Assembly (NCBI RefSeq): GCF_021088345.1 | Contig: NZ_CP088156.1 | Coordinates: 1,612,001-1,676,000 of the forward strand | Length of the DNA: 64,000 bases | From: Bradyrhizobium ontarionense | Lineage (GTDB): Bacteria > Pseudomonadota > Alphaproteobacteria > Rhizobiales > Xanthobacteraceae | Reading direction: 5' to 3' | Shown: positions 25,869 through 35,449 of the stretch, one piece after another | Layout: each line of letters opens with the position of its first letter | How positions within the stretch are numbered: the first letter of the stretch is position 1 | The notes under the pieces: generated by a model | Database searches by the model: none | The model's input: the letters and a program-made list of their open reading frames with translations, nothing else | Told to the model about the DNA's origin: nothing | Program-made: the position numbers and the translations under genes

Positions 25869-26057
25869 AACCAGGTGCAACGCCGCTCACGCAGACATAC
25901 ATAGTCACTGATCGTCTCTTGCGTGGGATGGATATTGTGCCTGATCGTCACAGCGTCATGTTAGTTGGCTCCCCGGCGAAATCAGTGAAGCTTTGTTAAC
26001 CATCAACGATTTATCGAGATTAGAGCCATCAAGAGAATTTCGTGACGAGAGGCCCCC

Positions 26058-27281
26058 GTGCTTCCTCTATCCGCCAGTCGTCAGATCCGCACGCACAACG
26101 ACGGTTGGCAGGATCACGCGCGGACCGACGATGCGGCCGGGCCTGACATGGCGGCATCGCCGGACAGGCCCATGAGAATTCTCCACGCGGTACGAGCGCC
26201 CGTGGGCGGAATCTTTCGGCACATCCTCGACCTCGCCAACGGCCAAATCGATCGTGGGCATGATGTCGGCATCATCGCAGACAGTCTCACCGGCGGCGAA
26301 CGGGCCGATACGGCGCTGGCACAGATGGCGCCCCGACTGACACTCGGCGTTCATCGGGTCGCCATTCATCGGGAACCCTGGCCGACCGACATTCTGGCAC
26401 TCCAGCAATTCCATCGGCTTTCCCGCAAGCTCAATCCAGACGTTCTGCACGGCCATGGCGCCAAGGCCGGCGCGTTCGTCCGCATGATTCCGCACCGTCC
26501 GGGCACGATCCGGATCTACACGCCCCACGGCGGCTCGCTACACTATCCGCGCAACACCCTCAAAGGTGCCCTGTACGGACGCCTCGAACGCGCGCTGATG
26601 AACAGGACCGAACTCTTCTTGTTCGAAAGCGCCTTCGCCCGCGATACCTATGAGCGCATGATCGGCCATCCCCAGGGGTTGGTGCATTGCGTCTTCAACG
26701 GCGTCGCCGCCGGCGAATTCGACCCTGTCGCGCCGGCTGAAGACCCGACCGACCTCGCTTATGTCGGCGAATTCCGGCACATCAAGGGTGCCGACCTCCT
26801 GATCGATGCCCTGGCGCGACTGCACGCCAATGGCAGGCCGCTGACGCTCACACTGGGCGGCGACGGCGAAGAAATGGATCGACTGAGGGCGCAGGTCGAG
26901 CGTCTCGGCCTGACGACCTTCGTGCGCTTCATCGGTCATGTCAGGGCCCGCGACGGATTTTCCAAGGGCCGCCTGCTCGTCGTTCCCTCGCGCGGCGATT
27001 CCATGCCCTATGTCGTGATCGAAGCCGGCGCGGCCGGGGTTCCGATGATCGCGGCCAAGATCGGCGGCATTCCGGAGATCTTCGGTCCGCACAGCGACGC
27101 GCTGTTCACGCCGAGCAACACAGCCGCGCTGGCGGACGCGATCGCAGCCGCGCTCGACGATCCCACCACCACGCAGCTTCGCGCCAAGGCGCTGCGCGAG
27201 CGCATCTTCCAGCATTTTTCCCAGAAGACGATGGTCGAGGGCATCCTCGACAGCTACCGTGAAGCATTTACCAAGACCTGA
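26058..27281 (+). CDS. Family 4 glycosyltransferase
   Basis: A GT-B fold glycosyltransferase of 407 residues from the GTG at 26058. The N-terminal domain begins RILHAVRAPVGGIFRHILDL (about residue 40), and the GT4 catalytic part has LTLGGDGEEMDRL, RFIGHVRARDGFSKGRLLVVPSRGDSMPYVVIEAGAAGVP, the E-x7-E donor site. It should transfer a nucleotide-sugar residue to a lipid-linked intermediate on the cytoplasmic face. GAGAGG five bases before the GTG supports this start; MRILHAV at 26172 matches relatives better but has only a weak site. Confidence 0.85.
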   Translation: MLPLSASRQIRTHNDGWQDHARTDDAAGPDMAASPDRPMRILHAVRAPVGGIFRHILDLANGQIDRGHDVGIIADSLTGGERADTALAQMAPRLTLGVHRVAIHREPWPTDILALQQFHRLSRKLNPDVLHGHGAKAGAFVRMIPHRPGTIRIYTPHGGSLHYPRNTLKGALYGRLERALMNRTELFLFESAFARDTYERMIGHPQGLVHCVFNGVAAGEFDPVAPAEDPTDLAYVGEFRHIKGADLLIDALARLHANGRPLTLTLGGDGEEMDRLRAQVERLGLTTFVRFIGHVRARDGFSKGRLLVVPSRGDSMPYVVIEAGAAGVPMIAAKIGGIPEIFGPHSDALFTPSNTAALADAIAAALDDPTTTQLRAKALRERIFQHFSQKTMVEGILDSYREAFTKT

Positions 27282-27329
27282 CGTCATTTACCATTGCTAA
27301 CCGTTTCTTCCGATTTGCCCTTTAATCCC

Positions 27330-27352
27330 GCCGGTGGGGAATTTCCCCCGGC
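27330..27352. other. Compact dyad between two exopolysaccharide genes
   Basis: GCCG/CGGC and GGGGAA/TTCCCC arms form an almost perfect 23-base hairpin with a one-base loop and small bulge, 49 bases after the glycosyltransferase stop and 59 before the next start. No T-run follows, so an operator or mRNA processing hairpin is likelier than a terminator. Confidence 0.4.
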
Positions 27353-27410
27353 GCTATCAGCGCTTACATGACCACGAATACTAACAAACATAATCCGGGC
27401 TTGTACGACT

Positions 27411-28961
27411 GTGGAACCGATCAACGCTCGCTCGATGTTGGATGCTGCGGCAGCCGCCGCGTCGACTGCTGCGGCCGGGCGGCCGGCTGTCGAACGGCGT
27501 CGCCGCCTCTCGCCGGCCGCGCTCACCGTCGCCAATCAGAAGGTCCTCCGCGCCTACTCCCCCATCGTCCTGGCGGGCATCGTGCGGATCGCCGACTTCG
27601 TTCTGCTGAGCCTCGTCGGCAGTGTTCTCTATTTCGGTTATGTGGTTCCGCTCAGCGGCTTCCATTGGGAGTATCTCGCCGCAATCGTCGGCATGGCGGT
27701 GAGTGCGGTGGTCTGCTTCCAGGCAGCCGACATCTATCAGGTCCAGGTCTTCCGCGCCCAGGTGCGGCAGATGACCCGGATGATCTCCTCCTATTGCTTC
27801 GTGTTCCTGCTGTTCATCGGACTGTCGTTCTTTGCCAAGCTCGGCAACGAGGTCTCCCGCTTGTGGTTGGCGGCCTTCTTCTTCATCGGCCTTGCCGCAC
27901 TGATCACGAGCCGCGTCGTTCTGCGCAGCCTGATCCGCAGCTGGGCGAGGCAAGGGCGTCTCGATCGCCGGACGATCATCGTCGGCGCCGACCAGAGCGG
28001 CGAGGATCTGGTGCGCGCGCTGAAGGCGCAGGATGACTCCGAGATCGAAATCCTCGGCGTGTTCGACGATCGCAACGACTCCCGATCGCTCGACACCTGC
28101 GCAGGCGCTCCGAAGCTCGGCAGGGTTGACGACATCGTCGAATTCGCGCGCCGTACGCGCATCGACCTCGTCCTGTTCGCATTGCCGATCTCGGCGGAAA
28201 CCCGCATCCTGGACATGCTGAAGAAGCTGTGGGTGCTGCCGGTCGACATTCGACTCTCGGCGCACACGAACAAGCTGCGCTTCCGTCCACGCTCCTATTC
28301 CTATCTTGGCGCGGTCCCCACGCTCGACATGTTCGAGGCTCCGATCACCGATTGGGACCTTGTCATGAAGTGGTTGTTCGATCGGCTGGTCGGCGGCCTG
28401 ATCCTGCTTCTTGCGATGCCGGTGATGGCGCTGGTCGCGCTCGCGATCAAGCTCGACAGCCCGGGCCCGGTGCTGTTCCGGCAGAAGCGCTTCGGCTTCA
28501 ACAACGAGCGCATCGACGTCTTCAAGTTCCGCTCGCTCTATCACCACCAGGCCGATCCTACGGCCGCCAAGGTGGTCACCAAGAACGATCCGCGCGTCAC
28601 CCGCGTCGGCCGCTTCATCCGCAAGACGAGCCTCGACGAGCTGCCGCAGCTGTTCAACGTCGTGTTCAAGGGCAACCTCTCGCTGGTCGGTCCGCGGCCG
28701 CACGCGGTGCAGGGCAAGCTGCAGAACCGGATGTTCGACGAGGCCGTCGACGGCTACTTCGCGCGCCACCGCGTCAAGCCCGGCATCACCGGATGGGCCC
28801 AGATCAACGGCTGGCGTGGCGAGATCGACAATCAGGAAAAGATCCAGAAGCGCGTCGAATTCGATCTGTACTACATCGAGAACTGGTCCGTGCTGTTCGA
28901 CCTCTACATCCTGCTCAAGACACCGCTTGCGCTGATGACCAAGAGCGAGAACGCCTACTGA
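27411..28961 (+). CDS. Undecaprenyl-phosphate sugar phosphotransferase (WcaJ/EpsE type)
   Basis: A 516-residue polyprenyl glycosylphosphotransferase. Four membrane helices lie at about 50-160, a CoA-binding-3-like domain follows ([20 protein letters not shown]), a further helix at about 325-345, and the C-terminal sugar transferase domain has [50 protein letters not shown] and [15 protein letters not shown]. It starts repeat-unit assembly by moving hexose-1-phosphate (usually glucose or galactose) to undecaprenyl phosphate. Start is a [11 protein letters not shown] eight codons on is an alternative. Confidence 0.92.
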   Translation: MEPINARSMLDAAAAAASTAAAGRPAVERRRRLSPAALTVANQKVLRAYSPIVLAGIVRIADFVLLSLVGSVLYFGYVVPLSGFHWEYLAAIVGMAVSAVVCFQAADIYQVQVFRAQVRQMTRMISSYCFVFLLFIGLSFFAKLGNEVSRLWLAAFFFIGLAALITSRVVLRSLIRSWARQGRLDRRTIIVGADQSGEDLVRALKAQDDSEIEILGVFDDRNDSRSLDTCAGAPKLGRVDDIVEFARRTRIDLVLFALPISAETRILDMLKKLWVLPVDIRLSAHTNKLRFRPRSYSYLGAVPTLDMFEAPITDWDLVMKWLFDRLVGGLILLLAMPVMALVALAIKLDSPGPVLFRQKRFGFNNERIDVFKFRSLYHHQADPTAAKVVTKNDPRVTRVGRFIRKTSLDELPQLFNVVFKGNLSLVGPRPHAVQGKLQNRMFDEAVDGYFARHRVKPGITGWAQINGWRGEIDNQEKIQKRVEFDLYYIENWSVLFDLYILLKTPLALMTKSENAY

Positions 28962-29045
28962 GCTTGGGATACGGAGCGGGCGGATGCCCGCTTCGGAAAC
29001 GAGGCTGATCCCGCCACGCGTTGTGTATGAGTGTGTGAGTTGGCG

Positions 29046-30335
29046 ATGGCCATGACGGCGGCAGCCGAAGAGTTTCGCTCGAGGCCGATAGCCCCTCCGG
29101 GCGTCGTCGCCTTGCAGCGCGCGCTCGTCTGGCTGGCCGGCGCCTCCGGCGCCATCGTCTTCATCGAGCCCAGTCCCTACGAGATCACGACGCTCGCCGC
29201 CGCGGCGGTCTTCATAGCCACCGGGGCGCGGCTGCGCCTCGTTCTCGTGCCGCTTCTGCTGCTCCTGTTCCTGGTCAATCTCGGCTACACCATCAGCGCG
29301 ATCCCGTTGCTGGACGATTCCAGAATCTCGACCTGGATCGCCACCTCCTGGTACATGGCCGTCACCGCGGTGGTGTTCGCCATCGTCACCTCCGAGGATA
29401 CCGACGCCCGCCTCGACATGCTCAGGCGAGGCCTCGTCATGGGCGGCGCCATCGCAGCGCTTGCAGGTGTTGCCGGCTACTTTCATCTGGTGCCCGGCGG
29501 ATACGATCTCCTGACGCTGTATGGCCGCGCCCGTGGCACGTTCAAGGACCCGAATGTGCTCGGCGCGTTTCTGATCCTGCCGGCGCTGCTCGCGCTGCAG
29601 ACCATCGTGACCGCCCGCCTGGCCAAGGCGCTGCGTGCCAGCTTTGCGCTGGGCATGATGTCGCTCGCGATCCTGCTCGCGTTCTCGCGCGCGGCCTGGG
29701 GCGGCCTGGTCCTGACCGCCGCCTTCATGCTGGCGCTGATGGTCCTCACCAGTCGATCGCGCAGCGAACGCTCGCGCATCGTCGTGATGACGCTGGCGGC
29801 CGCGGTCGCCGGCATGCTGCTGATCGGCGTCCTGCTCTCCATCGATTCCATCGCCGACATGTTCAAGCAGCGGGCGAGTTTCGACCAGAGCTACGACGAA
29901 GGCCGCTTCGGCCGCTTCGGTCGCCACATCCTCGGCGCCGACATGGCGCTCGATCTGCCGTTCGGCATCGGGCCGCTGCAGTTCCACAACTACTTCCCCG
30001 AAGACACCCACAACTCCTATCTGAACGCCTTCATGTCGGGCGGCTGGCTGTCCGGCATCTGCTATCCCGCCCTGGTGTTCACCACCGTCGTTCTCGGCTT
30101 CCGCTATCTGTTCGTGCGCGTGCCCTGGCAGCGCACCTACATCGCGGTGTTCTCGGCCTTCCTCGGCACGGTCGGTGAGAGCTTCATCATCGACACCGAC
30201 CACTGGCGGCACTTCTTCCTGATGCTCGGCACGATGTGGGGCATGTTCGCCGCCGTCCGATCCCACCAGTCTGAGGTGGGCCGATCCGCAGCGATCGGCC
30301 CAGGACGCCCCGCCCCGACTAGTCCTCCGCCGTGA
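29046..30335 (+). CDS. O-antigen ligase/polymerase-like membrane protein
   Basis: A 429-residue protein with about ten to twelve membrane helices. The large periplasmic loop carries RARGTFKDPNVLGAFL and, further on, GPLQFHNYFPEDTHNSYLN, the His-rich motif of the PF04932 ligase/Wzy family. It should polymerise repeat units or ligate glycan at the periplasmic face, completing the local exopolysaccharide set. MAMTAAAEEF at 29046 is chosen; a GTG five codons upstream (29031) is possible. The last 17 bases overlap the convergent dehydrogenase-like gene. Confidence 0.85.
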   Translation: MAMTAAAEEFRSRPIAPPGVVALQRALVWLAGASGAIVFIEPSPYEITTLAAAAVFIATGARLRLVLVPLLLLLFLVNLGYTISAIPLLDDSRISTWIATSWYMAVTAVVFAIVTSEDTDARLDMLRRGLVMGGAIAALAGVAGYFHLVPGGYDLLTLYGRARGTFKDPNVLGAFLILPALLALQTIVTARLAKALRASFALGMMSLAILLAFSRAAWGGLVLTAAFMLALMVLTSRSRSERSRIVVMTLAAAVAGMLLIGVLLSIDSIADMFKQRASFDQSYDEGRFGRFGRHILGADMALDLPFGIGPLQFHNYFPEDTHNSYLNAFMSGGWLSGICYPALVFTTVVLGFRYLFVRVPWQRTYIAVFSAFLGTVGESFIIDTDHWRHFFLMLGTMWGMFAAVRSHQSEVGRSAAIGPGRPAPTSPPP

Positions 30336-31497
30336 ACGTCAAACCGGCATGGTCGACCAGCCGCTTGATCAGGCTGTCACCCAGTGCTGCGCCCGGCGTC
30401 CAGACCCCGCCCTTCACGCCGGCACCATCGCGCAGCAGGCCGACGGCGCATTCACTGATCATCTTCGAGGTCGAACCGTAGCCGGGATCGCGATCGCCCT
30501 TCACCGTGACGCGGACCTGGCGCCCGTCCGGCGCGATCGCGACGAAGAGAACATTGTAATAGCCGTTCTCGCGCTCCTCTTTCGACGGCCCCTCACCCGG
30601 CTTCGGCGCATTCGGCCCGGTCTTCTCGGCATTCACGGCCATCACCTTCTTGGCGTTGGCCTCGCCCTTCTCGCCGGGCCCGGTCAGCACCATCTCGTCG
30701 TAGACGAAGTCCTGGCCGTACGGAAAACCCATCAGCATGTTGGAGCGATGGACGTTGCGCGTGTTGATCAGCGCCATCATGAACGGCGCCGTCCATGACT
30801 GCAGATCCTCCTCATAGGCCGGCTTGTTGCCGGGCGGCTGCTTCGGGCCCTTGAAGCCCGGCGTCAGCGCGAACGAATCCTTGAGGATCGCAACCAGGCT
30901 GAGATCCTTGGCGACCGCATCGAACGTCGCCTTGGCGCTCGCCGCGGTGCCGCCCGACAGCGTCCCGCTCATGCCGCGGACGCGCCCCTTCACGCGGGCG
31001 GCCGGCGCGCCGAGCACGCGTCTCGCCTGCTGCTGCACGAAGTAGACGCCGAGCTCGAACGGCACGGAATCGAAGCCGCAGGAGAACACGATGCGCGCGC
31101 CGCTCTTCTCGGCGGTCGCCTGATGCGCATCGATCATCTGCCGCATCCACACCGGCTCGCCGCACAGATCGACATAGTCGGTGCCGGTTTCGGCGCAGGC
31201 CGCGACGAGCTCGTTGCCATAGAGCTGATAGGGACCGACGGTGGTGAGCACCAGCCTGGTCTGCGCCACCATCGCTTTGAGCGACGCAGGATCAGAGGCA
31301 TCGGCCGCGATCAGCGGCGTATCGGCGGGCGCGCCGATCGCGTCGCGCACTGCGGCAAGCTTGTCGAGGCTGCGTCCGGCCATCGCCCAGCGCAGCGCGT
31401 CGTCGCCGCGATATTGCGTGGCGAGATATTCGGTGACGAGCTGACCGGTGAATCCGGTGGCGCCATACACGATGATGTCGAATTTGGGTGACGTCAT
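30319..31497 (-). CDS. Saccharopine-dehydrogenase-family oxidoreductase (trans-enoyl-reductase-like)
   Basis: A 392-residue protein with an N-terminal Rossmann domain: IIVYGATGFTGQLVTEYLA (NAD(P)-binding loop, residues 8-26), LTTVGPYQLYG and CAETGTDYVDLCGEP, then FSCGFDSVPFELG. This is the SCCPDH group that includes mycobacterial trans-acting enoyl reductases; the substrate cannot be assigned here. The C-terminal region ends with SECAVGLLRDGAGVKGGVWTPGAA, typical of the family. It overlaps the end of the ligase gene by 17 bp tail to tail. Confidence 0.85.
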   Translation of the reverse strand: MTSPKFDIIVYGATGFTGQLVTEYLATQYRGDDALRWAMAGRSLDKLAAVRDAIGAPADTPLIAADASDPASLKAMVAQTRLVLTTVGPYQLYGNELVAACAETGTDYVDLCGEPVWMRQMIDAHQATAEKSGARIVFSCGFDSVPFELGVYFVQQQARRVLGAPAARVKGRVRGMSGTLSGGTAASAKATFDAVAKDLSLVAILKDSFALTPGFKGPKQPPGNKPAYEEDLQSWTAPFMMALINTRNVHRSNMLMGFPYGQDFVYDEMVLTGPGEKGEANAKKVMAVNAEKTGPNAPKPGEGPSKEERENGYYNVLFVAIAPDGRQVRVTVKGDRDPGYGSTSKMISECAVGLLRDGAGVKGGVWTPGAALGDSLIKRLVDHAGLTFTAED

Positions 31498-31539
31498 TCT
31501 TGTTCCCTAGAGATCAATGCGGATCAGTTGCGCCGTCTT

Positions 31540-31619
31540 TGCGAGGAGCACTTGCGACGAAGCAATCCAGACCGTCTCCGCGGAGAGACTCTGGATTGCG
31601 TCGCTGCGCTCGCAATGAC
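31540..31619. repeat. Palindromic intergenic repeat, family 1, copy c
   Basis: Variant copy: TGCGAGGAGCACTTGCGACG at the left, GAAGCAATCCAGA/TCTGGATTGC inner arms, and CTGCGCTCGCAATGAC at the right. It lies between the dehydrogenase-like gene and the DUF169 gene. Confidence 0.8.
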
Positions 31620-31632
31620 GAAGCATGTGGCT

Positions 31633-32418
31633 CTATTTCTTCCCATACGACACGCTCATGCCGGCGCGCACGTCGTTCTGGATGCCGTAGGGCGCGATCG
31701 GATAGCGCAGGCCGTTCTTGGCCAGCTGTTTCATGCCGGCGATCGCCTTGGCAAGATCGGCGGGCTTCAGCGCCATCAACATTTCCTCGTCCGGCACGCC
31801 GCCATAGCGGCGCTCGGCGAAGCATGGCAGCGACAGGCTCGGCTCACCGGTCTTCAGCGCCCGCCCCCAGGAATCGGCGCACGCCGTCTCGCCGACGACG
31901 CCCCATTCGAACTTCTTGTAGCCGACATATTGGAGGCCGTTGATCAGGATGATCATCTGTCCCGGCGTCGCATAGACGAGGCAGATGTCCGGCGGATCGA
32001 GCCGGCCGCTCGTGAGCGGGCTCACCGCCATCGCCTGGTAGCGGCCGAACGGCACCACGTCGAGCGCCTCCTGCCGCTTGCGCGCATCCTCGGCGGTGCC
32101 GTGCCAGACGCCGACATAGTTCTCGCCCTTGAGCCAGCTCTCGTCCTGCGGACCAAGCCCGATCACCGCCCGGCATTGCGCGCCGACCAGATCGTCACCG
32201 GTGACGCCGACGGTCCAGCCGAGCCGCGAGGCCATGCTGACGATCTGGTCCGTCGTGTGCACGGCGCTGGGACGGCGGATCTTCTCCACGGCCTGCATGT
32301 CCTCCACGCGGGCGAACATCTTGATGCCGATCACGGTCGTCTTCAACCGCAGCAGGCTGTTGAGATCGGTGACCATGGCGGCGAGGTCAAGCGGTTCAGG
32401 TGCAATCGGCTGTTGCAT
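31633..32418 (-). CDS. DUF169 family protein
   Basis: A 261-residue soluble protein with the DUF169 (COG2043) layout: LLRLKTTVIGIKMF near the start, CRAVIGLGPQDESWLKGENYVGVWHGT, LVYATPGQMIILINGLQYVGYKKFEW and LSLPCFAERRYGGVPDEEMLMAL. The family is uncharacterised; several cysteines and the conserved ACADS motif suggest cofactor or metal binding but this is inference. GGGGAG precedes the ATG at 32418. No partner gene is evident. Confidence 0.82.
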   Translation of the reverse strand: MQQPIAPEPLDLAAMVTDLNSLLRLKTTVIGIKMFARVEDMQAVEKIRRPSAVHTTDQIVSMASRLGWTVGVTGDDLVGAQCRAVIGLGPQDESWLKGENYVGVWHGTAEDARKRQEALDVVPFGRYQAMAVSPLTSGRLDPPDICLVYATPGQMIILINGLQYVGYKKFEWGVVGETACADSWGRALKTGEPSLSLPCFAERRYGGVPDEEMLMALKPADLAKAIAGMKQLAKNGLRYPIAPYGIQNDVRAGMSVSYGKK

Positions 32419-32522
32419 GATAGTCACTCCCCTGGCGCGACGTTCTGCGCACTGGCCGGCCCTCTCCCGAAACCGCTTGTTAGACCGTAGCGCGCCGCGC
32501 GGCCAGCCCCTCCGCGCCCCCT

Positions 32523-33311
32523 CTAAGTCGGTCCTGGAAAAAGATCGTCGATGCGGCCACGCAGGCGGTAGGCCACGAGCCCGACCCATTCGCGCACGGC
32601 AATGTCGGCGCGCCGCAGGCCGAGCAGCGACACGCCGTCGACGTCGAGGACACGGCCGACCCGCCAGTCCACCGGATACGGCTCGACCGGAAAGCCGGCT
32701 TTGCGGAACAGCCCGACCGAGCGCGGCATGTGATAGGCCGAGGTCACGAGCAGCCACCGCTCGCCCGGCTTCGGCGCGACCATCGCCTTGGAGAACACCG
32801 CATTCTCGTAGGTGTTGCGCGATTGCCGCTCCAGGATCAGCCGCTCCTTGGCGACACCGAGGCTGAGCAGAATCTCCGCCCCGACATCGGCCTCCTTGGC
32901 TTCCGTCGCGACGAGATTGGCACTGCCGCCGGTGAACAGGATGCGCGCATTCGGATAACGCCGCGCCAGCGCGGCCGCCTGGATCACCCGATCGGCGCCC
33001 GCGACCGTCACCGGCATGCCGTACATGACGGACAGATCCGAATCGACCGGCCCACCCAGCACGATGATGCCGTCCGGCGCCCCCTTGGCGGGGTCCCATT
33101 GCGGAAAGCGGCTCTCCAGAGGATGGAGCATCAGGCTGCCGAGCGGCGTGAAGCCGACGACGGCGAGCAGCAGCATCGCAAAGACAAGGAGCCTGCGGCC
33201 GAGCCGTGCAAACCGGGTCAGCATCAGGACGACCCCGAGCAGTCCCAGAACGATCATGAAATTGGTCGGCAACGCCAGCAAGCCGAGCGTCTTCGACAGG
33301 ACGAAAAACAT
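32523..33311 (-). CDS. YdcF/ElyC-family membrane protein (DUF218)
   Basis: A 262-residue protein with two N-terminal membrane helices (about 8-30 and 38-60) and a DUF218 domain from about 80: GIIVLGGPVDSD, ARILFTGGSANL, EADVGAEILLSLGV, ILERQSRNTYENAV and LLVTSAYHMPRSVGLFRKAG. ElyC-type members affect peptidoglycan and envelope-polysaccharide precursor use in the periplasm. The exact role here is unknown. It is transcribed away from the acetamidase gene. Confidence 0.88.
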   Translation of the reverse strand: MFFVLSKTLGLLALPTNFMIVLGLLGVVLMLTRFARLGRRLLVFAMLLLAVVGFTPLGSLMLHPLESRFPQWDPAKGAPDGIIVLGGPVDSDLSVMYGMPVTVAGADRVIQAAALARRYPNARILFTGGSANLVATEAKEADVGAEILLSLGVAKERLILERQSRNTYENAVFSKAMVAPKPGERWLLVTSAYHMPRSVGLFRKAGFPVEPYPVDWRVGRVLDVDGVSLLGLRRADIAVREWVGLVAYRLRGRIDDLFPGPT

Positions 33312-33441
33312 ACCTCACTCCGGCGCGGGATGAATCCCCCCGGCCGCCCTCATACACGACAGCCGCCATGCGTTGCCATCTCTCCGCGGTGGCCGGCGGA
33401 TACGCTATGGTCGCGGCCGCACCGGCACGAATGAGAGCATC

Positions 33442-34383
33442 ATGACCCACCACCATCTGCACGCGAGCCCTGAGACCTGCCATTGGGGCTTCTTCGAATC
33501 CCGGCTGAAGCCGGTGCTTACGATCGACAGCGGTGACGAGGTCACGATCGACACGATCAGCGGCGGCCCCGACGTGGTGCCGGATACCAGCAGGTTCTTC
33601 GTCCCACCGGAATTGTTCGAGGTTCACGCCAAGAGCGAGCGCATGGTCCCCGGCCACATCCTGACCGGGCCGATCGCGGTCAACGGCGCCGAGGTCGGCG
33701 ACGTCCTGGAGGTCGACATTCTCGACGTGCAGCTGCGGCAGGACTGGGGCTACAATTTCATCCGGCCGCTCGCGGGCACGCTGCCCGACGACTTCCACGA
33801 GACGCGGCTGATGAACATCCCGCTCGACAAGGCGCGCATGGTCGGCAAGATGCCGTGGGGCCTCGAGCTGCCGCTGGCGCCGTTCTTCGGCGTGATGGGC
33901 GTGGCGCCGCCGCCGGCCTGGGGCCGCATCACCTCGCTGATCCCGCGCGCGATGGGCGGTAATCTCGACAACAAGGAGCTTGGGCCCGGCGCCAAGCTCT
34001 ATTTGCCGGTGTTCGTGCCGGGGGCGCTGTTCTCCTGCGGCGACGGCCACGGCGTGCAGGGCGACGGCGAGGTCTGCGTCACCGCGATCGAGACCGCGCT
34101 GCAGGGCCGCTTCCGCCTGACCTTGCGCAAGGACATCAAGCTCGACTACCCGCGCGGCGAGACGCCCACCCACTACATGACGATGGCGATGGACCCCGAC
34201 CTCGACCAATGCGTGGTGCGGGCGCTGCGCGACATGATCGTGCTGCTGGGCGAGAAACGCAATCTGTCGCGCGAGGACGCCTACACACTGTGCAGCCTCG
34301 CGGCCGATTTGCGCGTGACCCAGACCGTCAACGGCTCCAAGGGCATTCATTGCATGATCGCGAAGGCTGTCGTGCACGGGTGA
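33442..34383 (+). CDS. Acetamidase/formamidase family protein
   Basis: A 313-residue protein of the FmdA/AmdA family. Seen: WGFFESRLKPVLTIDSGDEVTIDTISGG near the start, VPGHILTGPIAVNGAEVGDVLEVDILDV, PWGLELPLAPFFGVMGVAPP, LFSCGDGHGVQGDGEVCVTAIE and THYMTMAMDPDLD. The enzyme releases ammonia from formamide or acetamide by a metal-dependent route, so it adds to the nitrogen-scavenging theme of the window. GAGAG before the ATG supports the start; an earlier in-frame start at 33373 lacks a site. Confidence 0.9.
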   Translation: MTHHHLHASPETCHWGFFESRLKPVLTIDSGDEVTIDTISGGPDVVPDTSRFFVPPELFEVHAKSERMVPGHILTGPIAVNGAEVGDVLEVDILDVQLRQDWGYNFIRPLAGTLPDDFHETRLMNIPLDKARMVGKMPWGLELPLAPFFGVMGVAPPPAWGRITSLIPRAMGGNLDNKELGPGAKLYLPVFVPGALFSCGDGHGVQGDGEVCVTAIETALQGRFRLTLRKDIKLDYPRGETPTHYMTMAMDPDLDQCVVRALRDMIVLLGEKRNLSREDAYTLCSLAADLRVTQTVNGSKGIHCMIAKAVVHG

Positions 34384-34422
34384 GTGCTTGAAGGTCCACA
34401 CGCTGCTGCGACCCACACAGCT

Positions 34423-34577
34423 GTCGTCCCGGCGAACGCCGGGATCCATAACCACCGAACCAAGTCGTGACGCGAGGTGGAAAGGCTTGCACAAGCCAAC
34501 TACTCTCCGGGGTTATGGGTCTCCCGGGTCGGCGCCACGCCGCCGCTTGCGCGGCGTCGCGGCTTGTCCGGGACGAC
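34423..34577. repeat. Palindromic intergenic repeat, family 4
   Basis: Left end GTCGTCCCGGCGAACGCCGG, right end CGGCTTGTCCGGGACGAC; inner arms ATCCATAACCAC and GGTTATGGGT are inverted too. This matches the general build of families 1-3 with a different sequence. Confidence 0.75.
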
Positions 34578-34643
34578 AGTGGAGGTTGGGTCGAGAGCGG
34601 AGCGTCTCAGGACACACGTCCGCATCCCCGCGGCAGGACCTGC

Positions 34644-34905
34644 CCGAGTTCTGCTGCAGCATCTCGCCCTCTGAAAGTCGGAGGGCGCAGGGAATGCCGG
34701 GTGAAGGCCCCACCCATGGCCCGCCTGCTCAAAAAAATGCAGGCGGCAGGTACCACAGGCAAAGCCGATCAACCGGCATTCCCTGCGCGACGGTCTTCAC
34801 GCTTATACGCAGTCTCCCTGGTGCGCCGGGCTTGTTGGCCACCATGATCCGCGCGGCGCGCTAGCGCCGTCGCGAACGTAACACCAGCATCGGGGTGTCA
34901 GGACC
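34644..34905 (-). repeat. Dispersed ~265-bp intergenic element, copy B
   Basis: Reverse-oriented partner of 18846-19112. On the plus strand it reads GAGGGCGCAGGG, CACCCATGGCCCGC, ACCACAGG, CGCTTATACGC, CCAGCATCGGGG and CAGGACC, the complements of the copy A blocks in the same order. Divergence between blocks is considerable, so the duplication is not recent. Confidence 0.85.
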
Positions 34906-35074
34906 CTGCGACTTCACGTCCGCATCATGCCGTTCGTCGGCGCATCAAAGACACGCTGCGGCAATAACGCGGCCATCGCTCCCCGCCCCGCGTGTCGTGA
35001 CGATCGCGCGCAACGCCCCTCCGTGCCGAGGCGGGATGCGGGCAGTAGAGCACGATTTCCGGAAAAGCGAAAGT

Positions 35075-35091
35075 GTTATTTCTGAAATAAC
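35075..35091. promoter_or_regulatory. 17-base dyad, possible operator
   Basis: GTTATTTC-T-GAAATAAC is a perfect 8-bp inverted repeat around one base, 360 bases upstream of the small gene at 35450. It is AT-rich in a GC-rich setting. No T-run follows on either side. Confidence 0.35.
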
Positions 35092-35449
35092 GAAGCAACA
35101 CATCCGAGCGCATGCCGCGATCTCGTCCGGCCTTCTTGGAGGGCCTCCGCTCAAGCCACGGAACCAAAACTGGGTTCCCCCGGCGAGGCTCCCCTGTGGG
35201 CACGACGGTTGCAGCACCCCTCAGGCACGGCTTGGCGAATCCTCGCCGCCCAGCACCTCCGTACCATTCCGGACCCGGGACTCGCCGGGCGGGCGGAGAG
35301 TCACCGGCGCGACCTGCCAAAATCGATAAATTCCATTAAAATTCAATATGTTAACTAGTTATCCCCAACCCGCTGTACAACCAATCAGATTCCTAATAGA
35401 GTCTAAAAAGTTACTTTTCTGTACATCGGTTACGGACTAGCTTTTAGGC

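Larger units (their letters stand above)
34384..35449. other. Long gap filled with repeats, no supported gene
   Basis: About 1,065 bp. It contains a family 4 palindromic repeat (34423-34577), copy B of the dispersed element (34644-34905), a dyad at 35075-35091 and an AT-rich promoter-like zone from about 35330. Open frames at 34895-35329 and 35112-35339 have no ribosome binding site and run through repeat sequence. Confidence 0.6.

Noticed and set aside
27381..30266. A 960-codon open frame on the minus strand across the exopolysaccharide genes
   Set aside because: It is antisense to two well-supported genes and is rich in His, Arg, Asp and Glu, the usual result of reading GC-rich coding DNA backwards. 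No family motif or start site.
32419..34494. Upstream extension of the DUF169 frame giving a 950-residue protein
   Set aside because: It runs antisense through the acetamidase gene and out of frame through YdcF; DUF169 proteins start at MQQPIAP, which has its own ribosome binding site.
34644..34905. Insertion sequence
   Set aside because: The element has no transposase, no terminal inverted repeats of IS type and no target duplication that I could see; it is listed as a dispersed repeat.
35112..35339. A 75-codon frame in the long gap before gcrA
   Set aside because: No ribosome binding site, Arg/Pro/Gly-biased composition, and it sits among repeats.
35349..35370. TTATCCCCA as a DnaA box and possible origin
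   Set aside because: It is a single box with a mismatch, without a cluster, dnaA gene or other origin features.
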